From: Wocania_A sp965224845
GTDB taxonomy: Bacteria; Bacteroidota; Bacteroidia; Flavobacteriales; Flavobacteriaceae
Length of the DNA: 64,000 nucleotides
NCBI GenBank assembly: GCA_965224845.1
Contig: CBDDAJ010000013.1
Coordinates: forward strand, 124,001-188,000
Direction of reading: 5' to 3'
Shown piece after piece: positions 54,744 through 63,589 of the stretch (within the stretch, counting starts at the first letter, position 1; the number at the start of each line of letters is the position of its first letter). The notes beneath the pieces are model-generated. The model searched no databases. It was not told the origin of the DNA and saw nothing but the letters and a program-made list of their open reading frames with translations. The position numbers were made by a program, and so were the translations under genes.

Positions 54744-56510
54744 TTAACATGCGTTATCTTTAATAAAAGCGACAATTACTTTTGCTAGCTTAGTCCCTGT
54801 ATTAAGTATTGTGTAACTTTTTGCAGCGGCCGGTACTACAAAAGTTTCGGCATAATGGAAAGTCTGGCGCTCTTCATTAACATGAAGTTCTATGGTGTCT
54901 CCTTCAACTAACATAAGGACATGGCATTGCTGTTTCGTATCTATATGTATCGTATTTTCAAATTCATATCTATATATATCATAAAAATGATCGGGATGCG
55001 TAGGTAAGTGTACTTTTTTCCAACCCTTACCAAAGTCTTCAATATTAGGTTTAGATATTAAGGTGTCCTGTACGTTTTGGCCTTTACGATTAAAGTTTAA
55101 ATTTTCAAAAGCTCGATCGATATTTAATGGTCTTGGATTGCCATCCAAATCCAAACGCTGCCAGTCATACATTTTAAAAGTAAAAATATAAGGGGTAGCA
55201 CTAATTTCTAAAACCAGGTTATTAATCCCAGAGCAGTGTATCGTACCATGTGGAATTAAAAAAAGATCATGTTTTTTTGCCGGAAGTTTTTGAACAAATT
55301 CTTCTACATCTAAAGTTTCTTTGGTGATATAACTATGTTCAAGGGCTTTTTTAAAGGTCTTGGCATTGATGTTTTTTTGAAACCCTAAGTATACATTAGC
55401 ATCTTTCTCAGCATCAAGGATATAGTAGGTTTCATCTTGAGTAAAACTTTCTCCAAATTGTTTTTTTATATAGTCGGGTTTTGGATGGCATTGTACAGAT
55501 AAATTTCCACCGTTATAGGTGTCTAAAAAATCAAAACGAATAGGGAATTCATCTTTAAATTTGTTAGCTGCTTTCCCTAAGATGTTTTCTCGTTCCTGAA
55601 ACATGAGCATATCAAAAGATACTTCTAGTAAGATACCATCACTTTCAAACACCAACCCATTTTCTGGAACAATCATCTCAAAGGACCAGGCATAATTAGG
55701 CACCTCTTGATTTAGCTGTTTAAATCGTTCTTTCATCCAATGCCCGCCCCAAACACCAGGTTCAAACCAAGGCCTTACCCTAAAATAACTTCCAGCCATT
55801 TTACAAAGCCCCAGTTTTAAGGCATCACCTGACATCCAAGTTGGATTATTGGGCCTTTGTTGGTCTACAATAATAGAAATGTGGGGCAGCACCTTTTTTT
55901 TCTCTCTATTTAGAACTTCCCAATCCACAAAATAAAAATGCTTATACATTTGTTTATGGTCTTTTGGAGCACTAAAACCAAGGTTTGTAATAGCATTTGC
56001 CCGCATTCTAAATTGAAGTTCATTTTTAGGCAAATCAAAGTAAACCAATACACCTTCAATATTTGATTGGCTAGCTCCCGTACCGTATATGATATTGATA
56101 TCGGCACTTGGATCTACTACCAGATTATCAATTTTATCTTGATCAAAATAGGCCGATAAATTAATAGTAGCTTTGTAACCAAAAATAGGGTCGTCACCTC
56201 CTAAAAATGGTTCCACCATAGCATAGATCTCACCTTCAGGTTTTAAGCAATCTGATATATTGATTGTATTTACCTTACAACCTTCGTTTTGAAAAGCTGA
56301 GATAAGCTCATACTGTACCTCATTCCAATCTACACCAATATAGCCATCTAATAGTATAATTTTTTCGTGTATTAGCTTTTTTGCCAAAGCCTTATAACCA
56401 AAATGAACTTTTCCCTTACCGATATTAAAAGATGGATACAAATTATAAGTATCTGATTTTGTTGGGTCATTTTTAAGAGGAATGAGTTGCTGCGTTGTTT
56501 TTCTGTTCAT
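54744..56510 (-). CDS. Class I mannose-6-phosphate isomerase-like protein with a long N-terminal domain
   Basis: The 588-residue protein has a cupin-type isomerase C-terminal half (about 260-588): WGGHWMKERF, the metal-binding QCHPKPDY, ETYYILDAEKDANVYLG and PHGTIHCSG. These match type I PMI (manA), where the QxHP...E...H set binds zinc. The N-terminal 250 residues (LLDGYIGVDWNEVQYELI...) resemble a P-loop-free kinase-like fold; no Walker A is seen. It converts mannose-6-P to fructose-6-P, feeding glycolysis from mannose released by the GH92 enzymes. First gene of the operon. Confidence 0.78.
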   Translation of the reverse strand: MNRKTTQQLIPLKNDPTKSDTYNLYPSFNIGKGKVHFGYKALAKKLIHEKIILLDGYIGVDWNEVQYELISAFQNEGCKVNTINISDCLKPEGEIYAMVEPFLGGDDPIFGYKATINLSAYFDQDKIDNLVVDPSADINIIYGTGASQSNIEGVLVYFDLPKNELQFRMRANAITNLGFSAPKDHKQMYKHFYFVDWEVLNREKKKVLPHISIIVDQQRPNNPTWMSGDALKLGLCKMAGSYFRVRPWFEPGVWGGHWMKERFKQLNQEVPNYAWSFEMIVPENGLVFESDGILLEVSFDMLMFQERENILGKAANKFKDEFPIRFDFLDTYNGGNLSVQCHPKPDYIKKQFGESFTQDETYYILDAEKDANVYLGFQKNINAKTFKKALEHSYITKETLDVEEFVQKLPAKKHDLFLIPHGTIHCSGINNLVLEISATPYIFTFKMYDWQRLDLDGNPRPLNIDRAFENLNFNRKGQNVQDTLISKPNIEDFGKGWKKVHLPTHPDHFYDIYRYEFENTIHIDTKQQCHVLMLVEGDTIELHVNEERQTFHYAETFVVPAAAKSYTILNTGTKLAKVIVAFIKDNAC

Positions 56511-56555
56511 TTATAGTATGCCTTATTATGCAAAGATATAAAATTTATATGTTTA

Positions 56556-56569
56556 TATGTTTAAACATA
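56556..56569. promoter_or_regulatory. Perfect 14-bp palindrome upstream of the mannoside operon
   Basis: TATGTTTAAACATA reads the same on both strands. It lies 46 bases upstream of the isomerase start, in the promoter region of the operon. It is a candidate operator for the operon's GntR regulator, though GntR/HutC sites usually differ. Confidence 0.45.
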
Positions 56570-56732
56570 CTGATTTTTATTTAAAAAAAGAAAATGATGT
56601 TATGAATTAAGTAGTCTAAAAATTTATGCCTGAGTAAATGTTATGATTCTAATAATTATTCCGCTACAAATACCCGCATCATTTTAAAAATATTAACATT
56701 TTGTATTCGTTTTATTTTGTAGGTTAGCAGTA

Positions 56733-57038
56733 ATGAAATCAGGTCATTTAAAAAATTGTATTACCTATGGCTTTGTTGTCATCTTTCTTTTATTGAAAGT
56801 GGCAGATTTGCATGTACTTACGCATAGTGATAATAATGACGTTGCCCATTGTGAAATTTGTAATTCCATAACCAATAATGATCTTAAGCCTATAATTAAT
56901 AATCTTGGTCAAGATTATGTAGGGAATAATTATGAATTTTGTTTTCAGAGAAAAGTATTAAATTACTATAGGTTTCTTTATAGTACAACTACAAATATTA
57001 CAAGTCTATTTTCTAGGCCCCCACCTTTTTCAGTATAA
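56733..57038 (+). CDS. Small membrane-anchored or secreted protein with an HCEIC motif
   Basis: The 101-residue protein has a single N-terminal hydrophobic helix (about 10-28) and an extracytoplasmic part with DLHVLTHSDNNDVAHCEIC, then a tail ending PPPF. The HxxxH...HCxxC pattern is a likely metal-binding site. Similar short proteins in flavobacteria lie ahead of metal-related TonB receptors, but here the following gene is DUF5916. The function is unknown. Confidence 0.62.
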   Translation: MKSGHLKNCITYGFVVIFLLLKVADLHVLTHSDNNDVAHCEICNSITNNDLKPIINNLGQDYVGNNYEFCFQRKVLNYYRFLYSTTTNITSLFSRPPPFSV

Positions 57039-57591
57039 TTTTCTTGCTCTATGTTGCCTTTAAAGGATTTAATAGTACACCTTTTTAGCTCTTACAAACT
57101 GAAATATTTGATCAAATAGTTTGTCGAATTTCTGTTTTAAGTCATATTAGAAACTTCTTAAATAGATTTAGTTAAAGGGATTATGAGTTCTGTTTATGTC
57201 TAATACTATCATCCAGAGCCAGAAAACATTTGCAAATTATCTTTCGTGGTATGAATTGAAAGTAATGTTGATTACAATCAATCACTTATCTGCATTTTGA
57301 AATAGAGAACAGTTAGGAACACCTCATTAAAAATATGGTATAAGACATACAAATTAAGAAAGATTTCATCATCATATTGTAAAAAATACTCCTTTTATTT
57401 TGACAGGCTTTGGGGATAAACCCAACATGCAAGAAGACTATTCTAAGCGTCCTGTTTTTTTAGTGAAAGCGTATGAGGAACGATGGAATATGGTGCGATA
57501 TAGTTTTAAAGCTTATCCTTATTTCCTTACTCTTTGGAATAAAGGGCTTTATAAAGATGAAAAAATAACAAGCTAAACAATTATCAGTTCA
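57039..57591. other. 553-bp region without an intact gene
   Basis: Between the HCEIC gene and the DUF5916 gene. It contains only one readable stretch (57358-57576, separate entry). The remainder is AT-rich with stops in all frames and no hairpin terminator that I can recognise. Confidence 0.6.
57358..57576 (+). pseudogene. Unrecognised ORF remnant or very small gene
   Basis: An open stretch of 72 codons after the TAA at 57355-57357 ends at TAA 57574-57576. It encodes ILTGFGDKPNMQEDYSKRP and VRYSFKAYPYFLTLWNKGL, protein-like in composition with several aromatic residues. An in-frame ATG is at 57427, which would leave 49 residues. No family is recognised. It may be the end of a deleted gene, since the upstream part has no matching frame, or a small gene in the leader of DUF5916. 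Confidence 0.4.
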
Positions 57592-59814
57592 ATGAAAATT
57601 AAAAAGAACGACCTCTATATTGGAATATTTAACATCCTAATGTGCATATCCTATGCCAAAGGACAAGAAAACCATAATTTTCCGCCACCTGAAACCCCTC
57701 AGGAAATACAAGCAACTAAAGCAACGGGAACGATAACCATTGATGGAAAATTAGATGAAATGGATTGGAAACATGCCTCTGTTGTATCCGATTTTTTTAA
57801 AATGGAACCTGTACAAAGCAAAACCTATCGATACAAAACTGAAGTAAAAATCCTTTTCGATGATAAAAACCTCTATATAGGTGCTTTTTGTAAAGACTCA
57901 TTGGGAACAAAAGGAATTAGAATCCAGGATTTGCGGCGGGACTTCTCTTATGGGGAAAACGATATTTTTGCCATTCAGATAGATGCACAGAATACAAAAC
58001 AATATGCCGTTTCTTTCCAAACCACACCTTACGGTAACCAGCGTGATCTTCAAAGTTTTAATGATAGCTATAAGGATAATAATTGGAACGCCTTATGGTC
58101 GGTTAGAACGCAACGAACAGAACAAGGGTATTATGCTGAGTTTGCTATTCCGTTTAAATCACTCCGTTATGACAAGCCAAAAGATGGTATGCCGGTAAAT
58201 TGGGGGATTACCTTTTTTAGACTGGCACGTAGAGATTATGAACAGACGGTATTTCCAAAAATACCACAAGCCTTTTCGCCTTACCGAATGACCTATGCCG
58301 CAAAGCTTACCGGGTTGCAAGTCCCACCACCAGCCGCAAACATACGTATAGAACCTTATACCTTATATCAGTTTGATGAATCTAAAAGCGGAAATACAGT
58401 AACCAATTCACACAATGATTTTAAAGTGGGTGGTGACGCCAAATGGGTGGTTTCGCCTAATGCTGTGGTAGATCTAACTTTTAATACCGATTTTGCACAA
58501 GCTGATGTAGATCGGGCGGTAAATAATCTGGAGCGCTTCAACATTTTTTTTCCAGAAAGGCGCCAGTTTTTTCTTGAAAATTCGGGTATTTGGGCAGGAG
58601 CCTCTGGCAATAATATCGTGCCCTTTTTTAGCCGACAAATAGGATTACAGGGCGGTTTTAATGCCTTGCCAGCTCCCATAGATGTTGGGGCACGTTTTAC
58701 CAATAGAGATGAGAAAAAAACTCTTGCCGGACTATATGTACATCAAGGCGATACCGATGCTTCGGCTGCGGCCAACTTTGGAGTTTTCCGGTATTTACAA
58801 AATTATGCTAAGGAAAACAATATAGGAGTTATGCTTACCCATCGTTTAGATGAAAAAAACAATGCATTATCATTGGGTGAAAATAATAATACCACCCTTA
58901 CTATTGATGGATTGATACGGCCTAAAAATGAATGGACCATTTCTTATCTGGCATCAGCATCCAAGGATCAGGCAACCAAAAAATGGGGATATGCAGGGAC
59001 TGCTTTTGTGGGTTATAATACCAATAAAATGTATTGGGGATGGAACTCTAATTTTGTAAGTAGTGATTACAAACCTGCTATGGGCTTTGTTTATCAGAAC
59101 AATGTTATACAACACAACCCCGGAGGCTATTTTATTTTACGTCCTAAAAAAATGCCCTGGATTCGTCGTTGGGATCCCGGTGTTTTTGCACGATATTACC
59201 ACGATTTTAGTAATCCCGGAAACTTTCAACAAGCAAGTTTGTATATCTTTCCAATATATATCTTTTTTAAAGATAACAGCTTTGTAGAATATGCTATAAC
59301 CCCTACCTGGCAAAACATTAATTTTGATTTTGCCCCATTAGGACTTTCCATTGCTCAAGATCGCTATTTTTATACCCGGCAATTTGTTCGGTATAATTCA
59401 GACCGTTCCAAAAAGTTTTCAGTATCAGGAAAATACGAGTGGGGTCATTTTTATAATGGTAATCGAGAAACTTTAACATCGGGTATACGCTTTGCTCCAA
59501 TGCCTCATTTAGCCATATCGGCCGATTATGAATACAATCACCTAAAAAACATTGGCGCAGAAGAAAGAAAGTTGGAAACCAATCTATATTCAGGAGGTTT
59601 ACGTTTGGCTTTAAACCCCAGAGTACAGCTCTCTACCTTTTACCAATACAATTCTTTTAATAAACTAGGCAGATGGAATGCGCGTTTTAGTTGGGAATAC
59701 AAACCTAACTCCTTCGTTTACCTTGTATACAATGATACCCAAAACAATAGTTTTAACCCTGTACAAGACAACACACAGTTTATAGGGAAATTAACTTTTT
59801 TAAAGCAGTTTTAA
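57592..59814 (+). CDS. DUF5916 protein with N-terminal CBM9-like domain
   Basis: The 740-residue protein has a Sec-type start (signal ending near KGQ), then a CBM9/DOMON-like module (about 40-200: GTITIDGKLDEMDWKHAS, ILFDDKNLYIGAFCKD) and a beta-barrel-like C-terminal half with alternating aromatic strands, ending KLTFLKQF. DUF5916 proteins are outer-membrane, common in Bacteroidota near glycan loci and of unknown function. It is not adjacent to a SusCD pair here. Confidence 0.85.
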   Translation: MKIKKNDLYIGIFNILMCISYAKGQENHNFPPPETPQEIQATKATGTITIDGKLDEMDWKHASVVSDFFKMEPVQSKTYRYKTEVKILFDDKNLYIGAFCKDSLGTKGIRIQDLRRDFSYGENDIFAIQIDAQNTKQYAVSFQTTPYGNQRDLQSFNDSYKDNNWNALWSVRTQRTEQGYYAEFAIPFKSLRYDKPKDGMPVNWGITFFRLARRDYEQTVFPKIPQAFSPYRMTYAAKLTGLQVPPPAANIRIEPYTLYQFDESKSGNTVTNSHNDFKVGGDAKWVVSPNAVVDLTFNTDFAQADVDRAVNNLERFNIFFPERRQFFLENSGIWAGASGNNIVPFFSRQIGLQGGFNALPAPIDVGARFTNRDEKKTLAGLYVHQGDTDASAAANFGVFRYLQNYAKENNIGVMLTHRLDEKNNALSLGENNNTTLTIDGLIRPKNEWTISYLASASKDQATKKWGYAGTAFVGYNTNKMYWGWNSNFVSSDYKPAMGFVYQNNVIQHNPGGYFILRPKKMPWIRRWDPGVFARYYHDFSNPGNFQQASLYIFPIYIFFKDNSFVEYAITPTWQNINFDFAPLGLSIAQDRYFYTRQFVRYNSDRSKKFSVSGKYEWGHFYNGNRETLTSGIRFAPMPHLAISADYEYNHLKNIGAEERKLETNLYSGGLRLALNPRVQLSTFYQYNSFNKLGRWNARFSWEYKPNSFVYLVYNDTQNNSFNPVQDNTQFIGKLTFLKQF

Positions 59815-59874
59815 GAGGGATCTAATTTACTAAAACGTTTGTGCGATTGGTCTTTTAAATCAGTATGCATTGCG

Positions 59875-61179
59875 CTAGGTTTTCTTCCAGGTTAATAGCG
59901 CTAATACTGTTGATGCTATGGCGGCTCCTATCCAAAAGATGCTAATGGTATCAAAATTATAGAGGGTTTCTCCGTTTACTGTGGTTTTATTGTTTTCTAT
60001 AAGATAACCACTGGCTATATCCTGTATTCCCGCTGCGGCATAACTCATAACCCCAACCACACCTAAAGCTGCTCCTGATGCTTTTTTGGAGGCAATATCT
60101 ACGGCCATAAGCCCTCCTAAATAACAGATTAAGGCTCCTATAGCTAAACCAAAAATAACCATGCTGAGTACATCCAGCCACCACATGTTTTTTGGTCCTA
60201 ATAAAAAGAGGGATAAGGATGTGATATTCATCAATCCAAATATAAGGGCAGGCATGTTTCTTCTGCCTTTAAAAAAACTATCCGATATAAATCCTGAGCA
60301 AGCCGTTCCTAATATTCCGCAAACGGCACTTATTGCTACCAGCGTATTTGCTTCGGTTAAAGTATATCCTTTAGCAGCTTCAAAATAATAAGGCCCCCAG
60401 CTGTTTACAGCGTATCTGGATATATACATAAAGGCACTGGATAGTGCCAATATCCAGACATACGGATTTTTTAAAACGCCTTTTTGCTCACGCCATGTAG
60501 AGGTCTTTTCTTTTTTAAACTCTTCATTTACCGGAGCAAGCCCTTTATTTTCCGGCGTGTCGTGAAAAAAGATAGAAATAATCAGAACGCCTAATAGGCC
60601 TACCAGTGCAGCTGCTCTAAAGCCCCATTGCCATCCAAAGTACGATACAACTACGGCAGTTAAGATATAGGTTAAAGCTTCTCCTATATTATGGCTGGTG
60701 CTCCAAAACCCATAAAAACTACCGCGTTCTTTTTCTTTATACCAGCGTGATAAGGATACTACACACGATGGTGCTCCCATCGATTGTACCCAACCGTTTA
60801 CACCCCAGCATATGGCAAAAAAAATAAAGGCACTTGTAAAGCCCATAAGCAAATTGGCTATGGCCGATACTAATAAGCCTATAGCCATAAAGCGTTTTAT
60901 ATTACTATGGTCTGCTAAAAACCCATTGGTGAGTTTGCCCAGTGCATAGGTAAAGAATAGGGCAGAGCCTACCAAGCCTAATTCAGATTCGGTTAGTACA
61001 CCGGCATCGACTATAGGCTTTTTTACTACATTTATGCTTAGCCTACAAACATAGTACAGTCCGTAGCCTAAGGTAGCAGAAATAAAAACTTGCCATTTTA
61101 GCGTTTTATATTGTTTTTGTTGTAATGCTTCTACCACTGTTATTGGCTTAGGAGCTGATTTTTTAAAAAATGATATCAT
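59875..61179 (-). CDS. MFS organophosphate transporter (GlpT/UhpT-like)
   Basis: The 434-residue protein has 12 hydrophobic segments. Start ATG 61179 is preferred over the upstream in-frame ATG 61212 because the intervening residues are hydrophilic and unlike the family. The block VVKKPIVDAGVLTESELGLVGSALF and GRRNMPALIFG are typical of the organophosphate:phosphate antiporter family (GlpT, UhpT, UhpC). With the GDPD gene upstream, import of glycerol-3-phosphate is likely. It is 100 bases from that gene. Confidence 0.85.
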   Translation of the reverse strand: MISFFKKSAPKPITVVEALQQKQYKTLKWQVFISATLGYGLYYVCRLSINVVKKPIVDAGVLTESELGLVGSALFFTYALGKLTNGFLADHSNIKRFMAIGLLVSAIANLLMGFTSAFIFFAICWGVNGWVQSMGAPSCVVSLSRWYKEKERGSFYGFWSTSHNIGEALTYILTAVVVSYFGWQWGFRAAALVGLLGVLIISIFFHDTPENKGLAPVNEEFKKEKTSTWREQKGVLKNPYVWILALSSAFMYISRYAVNSWGPYYFEAAKGYTLTEANTLVAISAVCGILGTACSGFISDSFFKGRRNMPALIFGLMNITSLSLFLLGPKNMWWLDVLSMVIFGLAIGALICYLGGLMAVDIASKKASGAALGVVGVMSYAAAGIQDIASGYLIENNKTTVNGETLYNFDTISIFWIGAAIASTVLALLTWKKT

Positions 61180-61279
61180 ATTTTTAGTTTTGAATTGATA
61201 TAAAAAGGGCACAGCAATTACTTAACCATGCCCTTAAGCAACAACAAAATAGAAACTAACTCATGCTATTAATCTGTTC

Positions 61280-62218
61280 TTAGTTGTGAAGCTGCTTTGT
61301 TCTTAAATAGTTTAATAATAATTGAGGCCTGTCTGTTTGGATCATATTAACGCCTTTAGAGATCAACCATCCGTAAGCACTATCGGGTTCTTTTAAGGCT
61401 CTGTCGTCATGGTGTCCGGCATTATGCTCGGGCCATAGTGCATTAACCCATATACGAGTTCCATTTTTTTTAAATTCATGGAGTTTTGCCATCTCAGCTA
61501 TAGTATCTGAAGCAAATGTAAATTCTACAGCTTCAAAAGGATATTCTAAAGCTTCATCAAACAATGTTTTGTATCCTTTTTTCCCTAATTTAATGATTGG
61601 CATATATTGTATGGAATCTATATACACCCCCAACTTTGCTTTTACCTCATCAAGGGGTTTGTTATAGCCCTTAATAATAATCTGATTCATAGTATTGGTT
61701 TCCTTAAGTACGGGTAAAACATAATCAAAGTACTCGAAGGATTGGTCTAAGTTTATAAGGACTTTCCCTTTGGCTGTTAATAAGGCTTCTTTTAAAGTAG
61801 GCACCTTAAATAGTGTTTTATGTCCTGCGCCATCTTTTAAATACAGTTTCTTTATCTCATCAAGGGTATAATCCTTTACATAACCTTTACCGGTAGTGGT
61901 TCTATCTAAAGTGTGATCGTGCATTAAAATCAACTCATTATCTGATGTTTCTTTTAAATCGATCTCAATCATATCCACGCCCATAGCTATGGCATTTTTA
62001 ATGGCTAAAATTGAATTTTCACAGGCATTTCTCCAATCGGCTCGATGTGCTATTACCAACACATTGGTATTGTTTAGGTATTGGTCTAAAATTTTAGATG
62101 CCTTTTTGTGTTTCTTATGTAGGAATTTAGGGTTTTTTATAGAATTTCGAGCAGATTCCTGTTTACATCCAACAAAAACAAAGAGTAAAATTATTATGAG
62201 TGAAATGAGTTTTTGCAT
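61280..62218 (-). CDS. Glycerophosphodiester phosphodiesterase, lipoprotein
   Basis: The 312-residue protein has a lipoprotein signal (LLFVFVGC). The GDPD TIM-barrel start is VIAHRADWRNACENS (HR and E of the HRG...E metal site), followed by VDMIEIDLKETSDNELILMHD and HTLDRTTTGKG, all family landmarks. It cleaves glycerophosphodiesters to glycerol-3-phosphate and alcohol outside the cytoplasm. Coupled with the GlpT-like transporter downstream, it would scavenge phosphate/glycerol from phospholipid headgroups. Confidence 0.9.
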   Translation of the reverse strand: MQKLISLIIILLFVFVGCKQESARNSIKNPKFLHKKHKKASKILDQYLNNTNVLVIAHRADWRNACENSILAIKNAIAMGVDMIEIDLKETSDNELILMHDHTLDRTTTGKGYVKDYTLDEIKKLYLKDGAGHKTLFKVPTLKEALLTAKGKVLINLDQSFEYFDYVLPVLKETNTMNQIIIKGYNKPLDEVKAKLGVYIDSIQYMPIIKLGKKGYKTLFDEALEYPFEAVEFTFASDTIAEMAKLHEFKKNGTRIWVNALWPEHNAGHHDDRALKEPDSAYGWLISKGVNMIQTDRPQLLLNYLRTKQLHN

Positions 62219-62526
62219 GATGTTTATATGGTTTTATATAGGGGCTGGTTGTTTTGTCTGGTAATGCGTAAGTATAATCTATTGTATAGGTTTCTGGATA
62301 GGGTGTTTCTATTAAAAAAGCCCAAGCGGTATAATATATTTTTATTTAAACCCATGCAAAGCATTGATAGTTAGTGTGTTAATTGTATTCGTTGATGTTA
62401 ATTCTCATCTGCCTGATACCACTATGGACTTTCGTAATCTTAAAATCTTTTGAAAGCTAGTGGTAAGGACGGCTCTTTTTAAGAACCGTCCGGTTTATAT
62501 AATTAAAAATGGTTATTATAAGTTAA
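62219..62526. other. 308-bp intergenic region
   Basis: Lies between two minus-strand genes. It holds a 30-base element (62404-62433) that resembles 18121-18151, and a GGACGG...CCGTCC hairpin (62468-62491) without a long U-run. Nothing else is recognised. Confidence 0.5.
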
Positions 62527-63588
62527 TTACTCGACTAAAATCTTTTTATTGGTTATTATTGAGTGGGCAGATTTTAGTTGTAAAATATAGACCCCTTTTT
62601 GTATGTTGTTTGGCAATTGCAACTGGTGCTTAGTACCTGGTCTCTTATTTACACTTATTGTTTTATCCAAAACGAGCCTGCCATTGATATCCATAAGATT
62701 AATTGATATACTTTGTCCTACCAGATCATCTGGAAAAGCAATGTTAACTCGTTTATTATCTATAGGGTTAGGAAATATTTTAATACTTTCTATTTCTAAT
62801 GTATTGAGTGCTTCCAGTTCTGCTATTGTATCCTTAGTTTTTGTACTACGTCGTGCAATTCCTCCATCTGGAGGGTCATTTCTAGGAGGAGTAGCAGGGG
62901 CAGTGCAATTTTTTGAGTTAATAAAGCAATCATTGAGGTGCTTAATTAGATCCTCGGTTTTAAAGCCATATATAAATATATCATTCGCATTTCCCAATCT
63001 TGGCTTATAAAAATGAATTTTTTGAGTTGTTCCCCGGCTTAAGAAAGAACTGACGTCAATTCCCCAAAAAATAGGAGTTTGCCATGTATTACTACCATTA
63101 TCATCCAGAGATTCAATCCATATAAAATCCTTACCAAAATAGAATTTAATCACAGGATTCCATACACCATGAAATATAGGAAATAGCCTGTCGAAAATTG
63201 TGTAATCAACAAATTTAGTACTACTCTTATACCTTCTCAATTTTAAAGTATTATTACCAACAAAATAAATCTTCAAAAGTGTAGAACCACTACTTTCAAT
63301 TTCTAATAATGTAAAATCTGTCCAGTTATCTAATAATTGAGTGCAAGTGTATTGCACCATAAATCCATCTTGATTGGAAGTGTTAAATGCATTTAAATCT
63401 TTAAATTCTAACACTTTTTTGGAAGTAGAATTAGCTATAGAATTTGACAAATCTTTAGTTTTAGCTGTATCCACTGCAGTATAAACCGGTGCCCTGTAAT
63501 TTGATTGTGAAAATACCAATGATGAAGTACAAAAGCACAGCACATGAAATATTGTATAAATTATTTTTTTATTGTACATAAGAGTCAT
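62527..63588 (-). CDS. Secreted T9SS cargo protein of unknown function
   Basis: The 353-residue protein has a Sec signal (MYNKKIIYTIFHVLCFCTSSLVFSQ) starting at ATG 63588 or ATG 63579. The last 75 residues are a T9SS type A sorting domain (IKIFPNPIDNKRVNIAFPDD, DINGRLVLDKTISV, GVYILQLKSA). The middle (about 60-220) is a beta-sandwich-like region with no recognised family. It is one base after the stop of the upstream gene and is probably cotranscribed with it. Confidence 0.78.
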   Translation of the reverse strand: MTLMYNKKIIYTIFHVLCFCTSSLVFSQSNYRAPVYTAVDTAKTKDLSNSIANSTSKKVLEFKDLNAFNTSNQDGFMVQYTCTQLLDNWTDFTLLEIESSGSTLLKIYFVGNNTLKLRRYKSSTKFVDYTIFDRLFPIFHGVWNPVIKFYFGKDFIWIESLDDNGSNTWQTPIFWGIDVSSFLSRGTTQKIHFYKPRLGNANDIFIYGFKTEDLIKHLNDCFINSKNCTAPATPPRNDPPDGGIARRSTKTKDTIAELEALNTLEIESIKIFPNPIDNKRVNIAFPDDLVGQSISINLMDINGRLVLDKTISVNKRPGTKHQLQLPNNIQKGVYILQLKSAHSIITNKKILVE

Positions 63589-63589
63589 T

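Noticed and set aside
62603..63010. Antisense open frame of 135 codons over the T9SS cargo gene
   Set aside because: It overlaps a gene with a clear T9SS domain and has no recognisable product.
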